Below, one piece after another: positions 54,401-63,588 of a stretch of 64,000 bases of DNA. The notes below the pieces were generated by a model. It was not told where the DNA came from and did no database searches. It saw only the letters and a program-made list of their open reading frames with translations. The stretch's first letter is position 1; every line of letters begins with the position of its first letter. Both the position numbers and the translations under genes were made by a program. The DNA comes from an uncultured Acetobacterium sp. (lineage in GTDB: Bacteria > Bacillota > Clostridia > Eubacteriales > Eubacteriaceae), in the NCBI RefSeq assembly GCF_963664135.1, contig NZ_OY760905.1, positions 496,001 to 560,000 on the forward strand. The letters are read 5' to 3'.

Positions 54401-55867
54401 TCATGCATTAATTCGAATCACTTTATAGGAAGAATTCCCTTTTTGTACTTGCTCCAGCAATACGCCTGCCTGACCGAGGTTCGTGGCGATTGCGGTTTTT
54501 AAACTGTTTCCATTTAATACGATTTCGGTTTGGTTTATTTCTTTTTCCATTGACCATTCTACCGGGGCAAAGAATGCCATTGCCGGCTGCACATCCCCTG
54601 ATACCTCAATTCTATCGGGGACTAGAGGATTTCGCTGCTTTGGATCCACGCCAGTTCTCAGGAAGATACGGTATAATTCTCTGGCTGCAACTATGAAGTC
54701 CACACTTTTATTTTCGTACGCCTCAGCAGCATTTTCGCCGCCCTCGGTAATTGATATTAGGCGAAAGTCGGGATTCTGATTTCCGGCAAAGATCTGTTTC
54801 ATATTTTTGGCAAAGATCCGTTGCGGTGAATCATAAGTGATGAGCTTAGGTGCCAGTTTTTCAAAATTTTGTTTGACAAATCTTTCTGCGGCATAACTGT
54901 CAGTAATAATCACTGTTTCTTTTGCTGTTTCAAGTGCTTTTAACAATGCTCTTTCGCCATCCTTAGCCGATAGCAGATTCACAACCTCATCCGTATAGAC
55001 ATAGTCCACGCCAATTTTGCGAAGCCCTGCAACAACAAGCCCGGCATCCATAACAGGTGTATCCATTCGGAACAACTCTGCAAGTTTTTTCAGTACATTT
55101 GATGAAATAAATGCTGCTGTATCGGTACCATACTTATGAGCATAATAAACAACTTCATCCTTATGCTCTTTTATAAAAATAGACCCCGTGGGACAGACAT
55201 CCACACAACGACCACATTGTACACAGGGACTGTCTTTCATATTTTCATCCATTTCCGGGACAATTTTCGTGCTGGATCCTCTGTTGATGATGCTTAAATT
55301 ATGGACTGTCTGAATCTCATTACAGACATCCACACATCGACGGCATTTTATACATTTGTTCGGATTGCGGATAATCGAGCCGGTGCTTTCATCTATTTTT
55401 TGCTCGATATCCTCATGCGGATATGGCAGTACATCAACCTGATACTCACGTGCCAATGCCTGCAGTTCGCAAAATCCATCTCTGACACAATCGCAGAAAA
55501 AGCACATCTGGCAAAAATCAGGATCCAGATCATCACATTTGCTGTTCCCAATTCTCATACAATGATGACAATCGACTGTATGACGCGAAAGCAGAAGCTC
55601 CAAGGTTGTTTTTCTTGACTCCCGGATTTTATGCGTATCCGTTTTAACTTCCATCCCTTTGCTGACTTTAGTTGCACACGCAGGTTGAAAGACTCTTGCA
55701 CCACTTACTTCAACCACGCACATTCTGCAGCTTGCCCTGGAGTCGATTCCTTTTATGGCACACAATGTCGGAATAGCTATGCCATTTGCTGTTGCAGCTT
55801 CAAGAATTGTACTTTCCACATCCACAGAAAAATCGTTTCCGTTTATGTTAATGTTGATCGTTTCCAT
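54401..55867 (-). CDS. NuoG/[FeFe]-hydrogenase-like Fe-S protein lacking H-cluster cysteines
   Basis: 488 aa. A 2Fe-2S domain (C-x10-C-x2-C, ASCRMC), then a His-ligated cluster region HTVDCHHC...FCELQ with an inserted Cys-rich stretch (CQMCFFCDC). Two ferredoxin clusters follow, CIKCRRCVDVC and CVQCGRCVDVC. Residues about 260-420 align with the hydrogenase H-domain, but TSCCPGW reads TDSYAAE, MPCxxK reads ITEGGE and the third cysteine motif is absent. It should therefore relay electrons and not make H2, like hydrogenase-like HylA proteins as I recall them. Four bases follow nuoF; GGAGGTG precedes the ATG. Confidence 0.85.
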   Translation of the reverse strand: METINININGNDFSVDVESTILEAATANGIAIPTLCAIKGIDSRASCRMCVVEVSGARVFQPACATKVSKGMEVKTDTHKIRESRKTTLELLLSRHTVDCHHCMRIGNSKCDDLDPDFCQMCFFCDCVRDGFCELQALAREYQVDVLPYPHEDIEQKIDESTGSIIRNPNKCIKCRRCVDVCNEIQTVHNLSIINRGSSTKIVPEMDENMKDSPCVQCGRCVDVCPTGSIFIKEHKDEVVYYAHKYGTDTAAFISSNVLKKLAELFRMDTPVMDAGLVVAGLRKIGVDYVYTDEVVNLLSAKDGERALLKALETAKETVIITDSYAAERFVKQNFEKLAPKLITYDSPQRIFAKNMKQIFAGNQNPDFRLISITEGGENAAEAYENKSVDFIVAARELYRIFLRTGVDPKQRNPLVPDRIEVSGDVQPAMAFFAPVEWSMEKEINQTEIVLNGNSLKTAIATNLGQAGVLLEQVQKGNSSYKVIRINA

Positions 55868-55870
55868 CCC

Positions 55871-57103
55871 TTACACCTCCTTAGCCATTTTCGCACTGAA
55901 ATCATCAGGGAAAAGTGACATTGCACTGGTTATTGCTGCTGTAGCAGACTGGCCCAACGGGCAGAAGGCCGACCAGTTCATATAGTCCGACAACAATTTA
56001 ATTTCTGCTAGATCTTTGCTGCTTCCGTTTCCAGCTGAGATTTTTTCGATCAGTTCGGCAACCCTAAGGGTACCTTCACGGCATGGCGTACATTTTCCGC
56101 ATGACTCATGATTAAAAAACTTCGCAATACCGACCAGTATGTCGACCATATTGTGACTGTCGTCAATGACGAGCACCGCTCCTGAACCGAGCGTGCCTCC
56201 AATCGCACGCATCGAATCGAGATCCACCGGTGTATCTAATTGTTCCGGTTTTAAAAATCCACAAGAACTTCCACCAAGTTGGACGGCCTTTAATTGCTTG
56301 CCATTTGCAACACCACCACCAAAACCATCAATGATATCGCGTAGTTTTACATTGGTTTCTGCTTCAAAACACCCTTTATTGACAATATCCCCACTTAAAG
56401 AAAATACTTTTGTCCCCGGATATTTCTCTGAACCTACTGAGCCGAACCAATCAGTTCCTTTTTCGATAATAACGGGTACTGTCGCAAAGGTTTCAACATT
56501 GTTTACAATTGTCGGCTTTGCATTAAAACCAGCGACTGTCGGAAATGGTGGTTTTAATCTCGGCTCAGCCCGCTTGCCTTCCAGCGAATTTAAAAGTGCG
56601 GTTTCTTCGCCACACACATAAGAACCGGCACCGGAATGAACGCGAATTTTTACGTCCCCGCAAATCCCTTTTTCTTCTGCCTGGGAGATGGCATTTCGCA
56701 GAATCCGGATACTGTTATCGTATTCACCGCGACAATAAATATAACACTCTTTTGCACCAATGGCATATGCACCAATTAACAAACCTTCCAGAATCGTATG
56801 GGGATCAGACTCGATGATCATCCGGTCTTTAAACGTACCCGGTTCGCCTTCATCAGCATTACAAACCACATATTTTACAGTCCCTTTGGCATTAAATGCG
56901 CCACTCCATTTCAGTCCGGTATTAAATCCGGCGCCACCACGGCCACGCAGTTTTCCGGATTGTTCCAGCATATTGATGAGTGTCTCGCGATCCATTGCTC
57001 TTGCTTTTTTTAGCGCCGTATATCCACCAACTTTGGTATAATCCTCAATCTGTTCGGGATTTATTTTTCCCGCATTACGTAATGTAATTCTTAATTCTTC
57101 CAT
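55871..57103 (-). CDS. nuoF: NADH-binding NuoF-like subunit
   Basis: 410 aa. FMN/NADH site LRGRGGAGFNTGLKW and CNADEGEPGTFKDR; 4Fe-4S site ESCGKCTPCREGT near the C-terminus. It is the diaphorase subunit of a soluble NADH-linked complex. It overlaps the end of nuoE by 13 bases, and the HydA-like gene starts three bases after its stop. The N-terminal thioredoxin-like extension of HydB-type bifurcating subunits is absent. Confidence 0.93.
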   Translation of the reverse strand: MEELRITLRNAGKINPEQIEDYTKVGGYTALKKARAMDRETLINMLEQSGKLRGRGGAGFNTGLKWSGAFNAKGTVKYVVCNADEGEPGTFKDRMIIESDPHTILEGLLIGAYAIGAKECYIYCRGEYDNSIRILRNAISQAEEKGICGDVKIRVHSGAGSYVCGEETALLNSLEGKRAEPRLKPPFPTVAGFNAKPTIVNNVETFATVPVIIEKGTDWFGSVGSEKYPGTKVFSLSGDIVNKGCFEAETNVKLRDIIDGFGGGVANGKQLKAVQLGGSSCGFLKPEQLDTPVDLDSMRAIGGTLGSGAVLVIDDSHNMVDILVGIAKFFNHESCGKCTPCREGTLRVAELIEKISAGNGSSKDLAEIKLLSDYMNWSAFCPLGQSATAAITSAMSLFPDDFSAKMAKEV

Positions 57104-57558
57104 GATTCTTCTGGACCCCCTTTTTCAAGTAAAACAGGTATGTCTTCCGGTGTGATGTCTGTGTATAGTTTCCCATTTACCAAAACAGCAGGCGCTGCCT
57201 GGCACTGCCCCAAGCATTCTGTGTAATCAAAGGAGTATCTTCCATCGTCTGTTTTTTCTCCGATTTTGATGCCAATTTCCTTTTCAATTGCAGCAATCAC
57301 TTCAACTGAACCGGCCACATGACATGGTGCACCGCGGCAGATTAAAATCTCGGTCAAACTCGGTGGTTCAAATCTCAACATGCTATAAAATGATGCCGCA
57401 TCATAAACATGTGCAGGTGACATGCCAAAGGCTTCTGCCGTTTCCAATATCCCAGCCTTTGTCACATAGTTACTTTCCTTTTGGATTGCCAGGAGTACAT
57501 CAAAAATGCCCCCATCTTTTTTGGTATTTTCTATTAATGATTTATATTTTGCACTCAT
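57091..57558 (-). CDS. nuoE: NuoE-like 2Fe-2S thioredoxin-fold subunit
   Basis: 155 aa. A 2Fe-2S ligand set of C-x4-C (CRGAPC) and C-x3-C (CLGQC) in the thioredoxin-like domain, with the helical N-terminus (VLLAIQKESNYVTKAGI). It partners NuoF. It begins 12 bases after paralog 2 of the molybdoenzyme and overlaps nuoF, so the cluster is one operon. AAGGAGGAG precedes the ATG. Confidence 0.93.
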   Translation of the reverse strand: MSAKYKSLIENTKKDGGIFDVLLAIQKESNYVTKAGILETAEAFGMSPAHVYDAASFYSMLRFEPPSLTEILICRGAPCHVAGSVEVIAAIEKEIGIKIGEKTDDGRYSFDYTECLGQCQAAPAVLVNGKLYTDITPEDIPVLLEKGGPEESWKN

Positions 57559-57570
57559 TTTCGCTCCTCC

Positions 57571-59817
57571 TTATAACCCTTCAACTCTGCATGGAACATA
57601 TCGCCAGATGGGGTTGCCTGTCACTTTTTCAATATTTTTTAAATTGGTCAGCTTGTTGATTTCCACCCCATACCTTTTTTCATTAAAATCAAAACCATAA
57701 TGATGCGGAATAATCACATAACCTTCACGGGTCTGGTAGGTGAACTCTGCTTCGACCTCGACCGAGCCGGCTTCCGTCGTCACTCTGGTCATCTGTCCGT
57801 CTTTAAGCCCCAGCATATCGCCATCGATCGGATGGATAGCAAGCGTACAGGGATTACGGTACGCATAGGTATCGGGGTTTCGCATATAGCCATTATGGCC
57901 GCCATCAGCATGTCTCCCGGCACTAAGAATAAGAGGAAATTCTTCCGGTAGTTTCAGTGCCTGTTCTTCTTTTTCAGGTGTGATGTCCTTGATGTATTCA
58001 TCCAGGACATCAACGTATAAATGTAATTTTTCATCCTCATGCGCTACCCATTTGAAGTTATCACCACGTTGCTCTTTAGCAATCAGCACTCCTTCCGGGT
58101 GGTCGCAGACAGTTTGAAAAACTTCATCCATCATGCCGGGACCGGGTGTATAGCCGGCAGCAGGAACACCTTCCTGAAACTCTTTCGGGGCAAACATGCA
58201 CACTGCCCAGAGCCCGGCTTTTTTTACCGATCCCATGGCTGCGCCCAATGTTTTTCCAATAATAAAAAATAATACCGGCATCAATTTTTCTGGACTACTC
58301 ATTACAAAGCCCATCAATTCACTAAAATATTCCATCCGGGACTTGTTCTTTGCCGCCTCATAAAGCGAATCAGGAATTGCCGGGATATAGCGCATCGCGT
58401 CTGCCAATCGCAACCAGAATTCCCCTCCATCCATTCGCTCACCTTCTGGTTGAACAACAGGGTGTTTCATCGATTGATATATTTCTGGATAAGAACATTG
58501 GATAACACTGAAATCATAAGATTCATAAGCGGTCATTGAGGGAAGGACGTAATGTGCATACTTTGCAGTTTCCGTCATGCATATTTCGCTTACGACCATT
58601 AGATCAAGTTTGGAATAGGCTTCTTCCTGTGCTTTTGTATCAGGAAAAGAACGTACCGGATTACTCATTGACACAAGCAACGCCCGGATCCGACTGGGAT
58701 GATCGTTCAGAATCTCAGCTGGCAGCGCCGATGCCGGGAAAATACCGGTAACCGGGAACTGATCGGTTGCCAGTGTCCGCCACACGTTGGGATCATTTTC
58801 GAAAGTATCTTCTCCAAAAGGAACAATTCCGCCCCACACGATAGAACCTCCCGATACTAGCAGTATTCCACAAACAGCCATTAAATCAAATAACAAACTG
58901 ATGCTCATCGTATTGTGACGACCCATGTAAACCCCAAGATCCGCATGCAGGCTCCATTTTCGGGTCGTGAGAAGGCGGCATAATTCTTTCACCTGATCGT
59001 AAGAAACCTCGCAAACACGGCAGGATTCTTCGATATCAACATTCACAAACCACGGTTTTACCTTGTCAAAGTCGCTGACATGCTTGTTTAAATATTCCTG
59101 ATTCTGCCACCCTTCTTGTAATATCAGGGCAATCATGGCACGTATCAGCAAAGCATCGGTACCAGGGCGTAAGGCGACATGCATATCTGCTATATGTGCT
59201 GTCTCGGAGAGCCGGGGGTCAACAACAATATACATTTTATCAGGGTCTTCAGAAATTTCACGGGTGGCTTTCCGACCTTCACTATGTATCTGATGACTGA
59301 CATAGGAATTGCAACCCCACACGACCAATACTTCACTTTCTTCATCGTCTGGATCAATCCAATAGCCTTGTTTACCGATTAAATTACCCACCGCCCCAAA
59401 AAGCCCCATAAATTCAAGCCCCGTTGGATTAAAAGTATATTGTGACCCTACCATCTTCATAAATGACGCTGCAAATGGCGCTTCTCCCTAGCATGCTGCA
59501 CCGGCGCTTCCTACTCGTGCGACAGCCCTTGGCCCAGATTCATCCAGAATTTTGCTCAATTTTTCTGAAATTTCTGTAAATGCCTGCTCCCAGGAAATTC
59601 GAACAAATTCCGAACCGACCCGTTTTAGTGGATAGTTCAAACGGTCAGGATTGTGCTGGAAATACTTGGATGTTCTTCCTTTTCGACAACAATAGCCTTT
59701 GGTCCTGGGACTATCTGGATCTGGTCTTACATTAATGATCTGGTTGTTTTCAATTTCCATTTCCAGACCGCAATGTGTTCCACAAAAAGTGCAGCTGGTT
59801 TTTTCTAACTTACCCAT
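57571..59817 (-). pseudogene. Molybdopterin-dependent oxidoreductase, paralog 2, with in-frame TAG
   Basis: One reading frame of 749 codons interrupted by a single TAG at 59488-59490 (codon 110). The first part (59488-59817) carries CTFCGTHCGLE...GYCCRKGRT, and the second continues without frame change through VVDPRLSETAHIADMHV to the MopB end. Paralog 1 has Gln at the matching place (GSQAELVFAR), and CAG to TAG is one transition. No other lesion was found. Either a recent nonsense mutation or decoding of UAG (suppression or pyrrolysine). The active-site region reads GLEFMGLFG, again without Cys/Sec-His. AAGGAG precedes ATG 59817. First gene of the operon. Confidence 0.8.
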
Positions 59818-59892
59818 ATTGTTACTCCTTAATTTATAATAAAATGTCCTACAAACGATGCCGCTCGTTTTTCTGAATCATCAATACATTTC

Positions 59893-59929
59893 TTGTTCTC
59901 CATTATAGAATGTGTTATACTTTTTAGAA
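59893..59929. promoter_or_regulatory. Overlapping divergent promoters for the molybdoenzyme operon and its TetR gene
   Basis: Plus strand TTGTTC (59893-59898), 17 bases, TATACT (59916-59921). Minus strand TTCTAA (59924-59929), 16 bases, TATAAT (59902-59907). ATGTG and CACAT half-sites flank the region. A TetR repressor here could control both directions. Confidence 0.5.
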
Positions 59930-59997
59930 ATTCACATCTATTCTCATTGATAAATTAACTTCACATATTAAGCGCATTGTGAACTTTAAGGAGAAAA

Positions 59998-60537
59998 ATG
60001 ATTATAAAACCAGATGCCAAAAAATTATTGGAATTATCAACCATTGAACTATTTTCTAAAAATCCTGTTGATGCAGTAACAGTTAAAGATATTGTCAAAA
60101 ACTGTCATTTAAGCACCCGTACTTTTTATAATTATTTCAATGACAAATACCAAATCATAAATTCATGTTACTTTAGCATAATGGAAAATTATTTTGACGA
60201 AAATAAAGATAATTTAAATTTTCATTTATAGTTGTTGTATACAACAGAGATTGTTTGGGAGAATCGTTCTTTTTTTATCAATATATTTAAATATACTGGC
60301 CAAAACAATATTCGAATATCAGTTGTAACCCCTTTAAAAGAGCTCTACCTTCGTTTAATTGAAGAGGTCTATCATGATGAAATTACTCCTGCTATAGATG
60401 AATCACTTGCTTTTTTTCTTATGGGATGTTTGGCACATGTAGAAGATGCTTTTTTAAAAAATGACATACCAGATCCGCAAACAACAGTTACTTATTTTGA
60501 AAATGCTATTCCAAAGAATCTTTCGAAATATTTATAA
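59998..60537 (+). pseudogene. TetR-family regulator with in-frame TAG
   Basis: One frame of 180 codons split by TAG at 60229-60231 (codon 78). The N-terminal part has the helix-turn-helix VTVKDIVKNCHLSTRTFYNYF; the C-terminal part (VWENRSFFINIFKYTGQNN...) is a normal TetR ligand domain in the same frame. Total length of about 179 residues suits the family. A TTG directly after TAG is a poor start with no ribosome site. It is divergent from the molybdoenzyme operon and is its probable regulator. Loss of function or UAG readthrough, as for the neighbour gene. Confidence 0.78.
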
Positions 60538-60690
60538 GACCGGATTATTTCCAAAAGCATATGACATGCAATCAATGCAATCTTTCAAAAGAGGCTTGCT
60601 GGCAGAGTGAAACCGGCACTCCCTTACCCGATCTTAAAAATCAGGGTTCACAATAATCCAATACCACTCAAAATCAGTTCAAAAAAGCAG

Positions 60691-60740
60691 AAATCCTCCC
60701 AGATTTATGCAATATGCACAGAATCTGAGAGGATTTTTTT
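60691..60740. terminator. Bidirectional terminator between tetR and gntR genes
   Basis: A 15-base stem with one mismatch, AAATCCTCCCAGATT/AATCTGAGAGGATTT, then seven T. Nothing else is clear in 60538-60690. Confidence 0.88.
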
Positions 60741-60770
60741 GACTGGTTTAATTATCAGAACAGGGTAATA

Positions 60771-61496
60771 TTAGAAAATCCGTTTATCATCACTGTCTTT
60801 CGGGGTTGCCGCTTTAATGGTTAAATACTTGGGACTCACATAAAACCAGGCGTATTCCAGAATTTTTAGGGTGGCTTCGTTCTTGATGATTTCGGTGATT
60901 TCAAAAATCGGATCATTTTCGCCCAAATTAAGTTTTTCCCGAACTTCTTCAGAAGGCATGGCCACCGTAATATTCAGTGATTTATCCAGGACAAAAGCCA
61001 GTTTTTCTTCGACCGGTTTCAGATAGTTGGCAAATTTCAGCATGTCTTCAATGACTGGCTGATGATGGACATAGGGCAGATAAATGATCTCCATGGCAAT
61101 TTCTTTTTGATCTGAAAATAAAATCCGCTTCACTTCCACGGCCTTCTGATTTTCTTCTAAATTTAAGATCCGATCAATCTGTTTTTCCGGAAACAACACT
61201 TTGACCGAGATCAGTTTGACCTCATCGATATGGGTATTTAAACCATCATATTTATTAAATTTAAACTGGAAAATATCTACCTCAGGTTTACAGACAAAAT
61301 TACCCTTGCCGGGAACCGAATAAATATATCCTTCATTTGAAAGCAGCGACAGGCTTTTGCGGATCGTCATCCGGCTGGCGGAATACTCTTTCATCAGTGA
61401 GGTTTCAGAATTGAGCATATCGCCAGGTTTGAGCTGGCTTTTTAAGATTTTATCCTTTAAACTTGCCACAATTGCCAAATATAAAACATCACTCAT
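60771..61496 (-). CDS. GntR-family (HutC/UTRA) transcriptional regulator
   Basis: 241 aa. Winged helix KPGDMLNSETSLMKEYSASRMTIRKSLSLLSNEGYIYS with FVCKP, followed by a UTRA ligand domain (about 85-235). It overlaps the stop of the corrinoid-protein gene (ATGA at 61493-61496), so it is translated with the methyl-transfer operon it probably controls. The inducer may be the methyl donor. Confidence 0.92.
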   Translation of the reverse strand: MSDVLYLAIVASLKDKILKSQLKPGDMLNSETSLMKEYSASRMTIRKSLSLLSNEGYIYSVPGKGNFVCKPEVDIFQFKFNKYDGLNTHIDEVKLISVKVLFPEKQIDRILNLEENQKAVEVKRILFSDQKEIAMEIIYLPYVHHQPVIEDMLKFANYLKPVEEKLAFVLDKSLNITVAMPSEEVREKLNLGENDPIFEITEIIKNEATLKILEYAWFYVSPKYLTIKAATPKDSDDKRIF

Positions 61497-62146
61497 TCAG
61501 CTTTTGCTCCCTTGTTTTTCTCTTCCAGATAAACCTCACAATAGCGGATGCCCTCATAAAAATTATTAGTCATAAAATCGATTTGGGGAATTTTGACATA
61601 ATCATGATTGACCACGGCACCACCCAATAAAAAACGACGGTTTTCCAGTAGGTGTTCTTCTTCCAAGGCATTCCCCAATTGCTGAAGATAGGGAATTGAA
61701 TTGGTCATCACACAGCTGACAGCAATAATATCCGGTTGATGCTGTTTAACCGCTTCAATAAATTTCTCGACTTTGACATCCACCCCCAGATCAATGACTG
61801 CAATCCCACGATTTTCCAGGGCATCGATCATCAGATCCTTCCCGATATCATGAATGTCATCAAAAATTGTCCCAAAAAGGACGGTTCCCAATGGTTTTAT
61901 ACCATTTCTGCCACTTTGATGAAGATTGGCTGATGCAAAAATATTCTTCGCAATCATTCCCGAGACAATCAAATCAGCAATATAGCATTCGCCATTCTCG
62001 TATTTCTTGCCGATTGCATTCAACCCTTCCATCACCATATCATAAAGATCCTGGGCTTTAATTCCCTGTTGGATTAATTCGTCTGCCAATTCCTCAGCTT
62101 CATTCAACTTTAAATCCGCAATCAGTTCGATCAGTTTATTCTTCAT
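61493..62146 (-). CDS. Corrinoid (B12-binding) methyl carrier protein
   Basis: 217 aa. Helical cap (LNEAEELADELIQQGIKA) and B12 domain with DIHDIGKDLM, in which His is the cobalt ligand, then VSCVMTNS and GGAVVNHDY. Such proteins take a methyl group from a substrate-specific methyltransferase and pass it on to tetrahydrofolate. GAGGGG precedes ATG 62146. Confidence 0.93.
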   Translation of the reverse strand: MKNKLIELIADLKLNEAEELADELIQQGIKAQDLYDMVMEGLNAIGKKYENGECYIADLIVSGMIAKNIFASANLHQSGRNGIKPLGTVLFGTIFDDIHDIGKDLMIDALENRGIAVIDLGVDVKVEKFIEAVKQHQPDIIAVSCVMTNSIPYLQQLGNALEEEHLLENRRFLLGGAVVNHDYVKIPQIDFMTNNFYEGIRYCEVYLEEKNKGAKAE

Positions 62147-62221
62147 CTTTTCCCCTCAACTCTTACGTACAGATCTGTATGTTTGATTATAGCATAATTA
62201 CTTTTTTCAGCCTACTCATTT

Positions 62222-62674
62222 TCAGCTAGCCTGATAGAGTACCAGCCCAAAATAGGTCACCTTATCAGCACCGTTATTATAAGTCATTCCCAAACTGCGG
62301 CTCAACCCGACAACATCAATGCCGGCAGCTTCCAGGGATGGAATGGCATCCTCAGGAAAACGACAGGGTTCGTCCGTCAGGATAGCACAGCTTTTACAAA
62401 TACTGCAGGTACCGGCGTCCAACATTTCTTGATAATCATAACGGCTCTTCACCGGATAGGCTTTGGAAAATACCAACCCTTCGCCATAGCCTTTTATTAA
62501 TTGTCGATAATGCTCCAGATCTCCCACCGCCGGAGAGCACCTGTGATTTTTTCCGTAGAATCCACAATAGTTATCGGCACAGCGGTCGCGAACTTCCTGA
62601 GTAATATGAATGGTATTGATGTTGTCAATTTCTGCGATTTCAGTAAATTTTCCTCTTTCAAGATAGCTTTTCAT
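62222..62674 (-). CDS. DUF2284 family metal-binding protein
   Basis: 150 aa with cysteines in CADNYCGFYGKNHRCSP and CSICKSCAILTDEPC, typical of DUF2284 proteins, which often lie in corrinoid methyltransferase operons and resemble ferredoxins. A role in reactivating or handling the corrinoid is guessed. AGGAG precedes ATG 62674; the gene is between the corrinoid protein and the pterin methyltransferase. Confidence 0.85.
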   Translation of the reverse strand: MKSYLERGKFTEIAEIDNINTIHITQEVRDRCADNYCGFYGKNHRCSPAVGDLEHYRQLIKGYGEGLVFSKAYPVKSRYDYQEMLDAGTCSICKSCAILTDEPCRFPEDAIPSLEAAGIDVVGLSRSLGMTYNNGADKVTYFGLVLYQAS

Positions 62675-62772
62675 GTTCTTCTCCTAATATTTTTTTCAGC
62701 TTATAAGCATTGACAGCCCTTCTCCTGAAGGTTCAGGAAAAGGGCCAAAAGATTGGAATACGGTCATTGTCG

Positions 62773-63576
62773 CTATTTTTTCACAAACTCAATTTTTGCT
62801 CCGGTGGTGTACTTCCGACAGAATCGGTCCCGACCTAAAAGCAGCTCGGTGGCTTTTAGAGACTCGATCAGCGGCACATTTTCCGGGTTGACCACCGCCG
62901 AATCCATGCCGGCTGCCACGGCTAATGTCAGGAAGGTGCGGTTGACGAGAGCCCGGTTGGGCAGACCGAAGGAAATATTGCTCAGTCCTCCGGTGATATG
63001 GGCTTCCGGATAAGTCGCCCGGATGGCCCGGATCGATTCAAAGGCAATCAGACCCGCCTGCTGATCAGTGGCTACGGCCATAATCAAGGGGTCAATATAG
63101 ACTTTATCATCAGCGATCCCGGCTGCCCGGGTGGCCTTAAAAATCCGCGCCAATACTGTCATCCGTTCGGCAACGGTTTTTGGCATCCCGGATTGCGATT
63201 CGTCCAGCGCCAGCGCAATGACATTGCAATCACGTTCTTTGATCAAGGGAATAAAACTTTTCAGTCGTTCCGGATCACCATTAATGGAATTGATCATTGG
63301 CGTTGCTTTGACCGCATGAATGGCTGATTGGATCACTTCCGGGGTAGAGCTGTCGATGCAGATCGGGGTATCAGTGACAGATTGCACGACCTCCAGCAGC
63401 CACAGCATGTCCTCTTTCTCCCGGGAGGGATCGGTGCCGGCGTTCACGTCTAGATAGTCGGCCCCGGTATTGGCCTGATCCCGAGCCGTTTTTCTGATGA
63501 AGTCCGCATCCCGGTTGATGATGGCCTCCTGAATGGCTTTGCGGGTGCCATTTATTTTTTCTCCGATAAATATCAT
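62773..63576 (-). CDS. Methyltetrahydrofolate:corrinoid methyltransferase (pterin-binding)
   Basis: 267 aa. FIGEKINGTRKAIQEAI opens the pterin-binding barrel of the MetH/AcsE/MtgA type. ADYLDVNAGTDP, CIDSSTPEVIQSA and MINSINGDPERL form the folate site, and HITGGLSNISFGLPNR is also conserved. It moves the methyl group from the corrinoid protein to tetrahydrofolate, feeding the Wood-Ljungdahl pathway. GGAGAC precedes ATG 63576. Confidence 0.93.
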   Translation of the reverse strand: MIFIGEKINGTRKAIQEAIINRDADFIRKTARDQANTGADYLDVNAGTDPSREKEDMLWLLEVVQSVTDTPICIDSSTPEVIQSAIHAVKATPMINSINGDPERLKSFIPLIKERDCNVIALALDESQSGMPKTVAERMTVLARIFKATRAAGIADDKVYIDPLIMAVATDQQAGLIAFESIRAIRATYPEAHITGGLSNISFGLPNRALVNRTFLTLAVAAGMDSAVVNPENVPLIESLKATELLLGRDRFCRKYTTGAKIEFVKK

Positions 63577-63588
63577 GGTGTCTCCGTT

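Noticed and set aside
56166..56621. 151-codon open frame opposite nuoF
   Set aside because: Shadow of the NuoF coding pattern on the other strand.
59488..59490. Selenocysteine codon in molybdoenzyme paralog 2
   Set aside because: The codon is TAG, not TGA, and it lies about 30 residues before the Mo-ligand region, so it is not the FdhF-type Sec.
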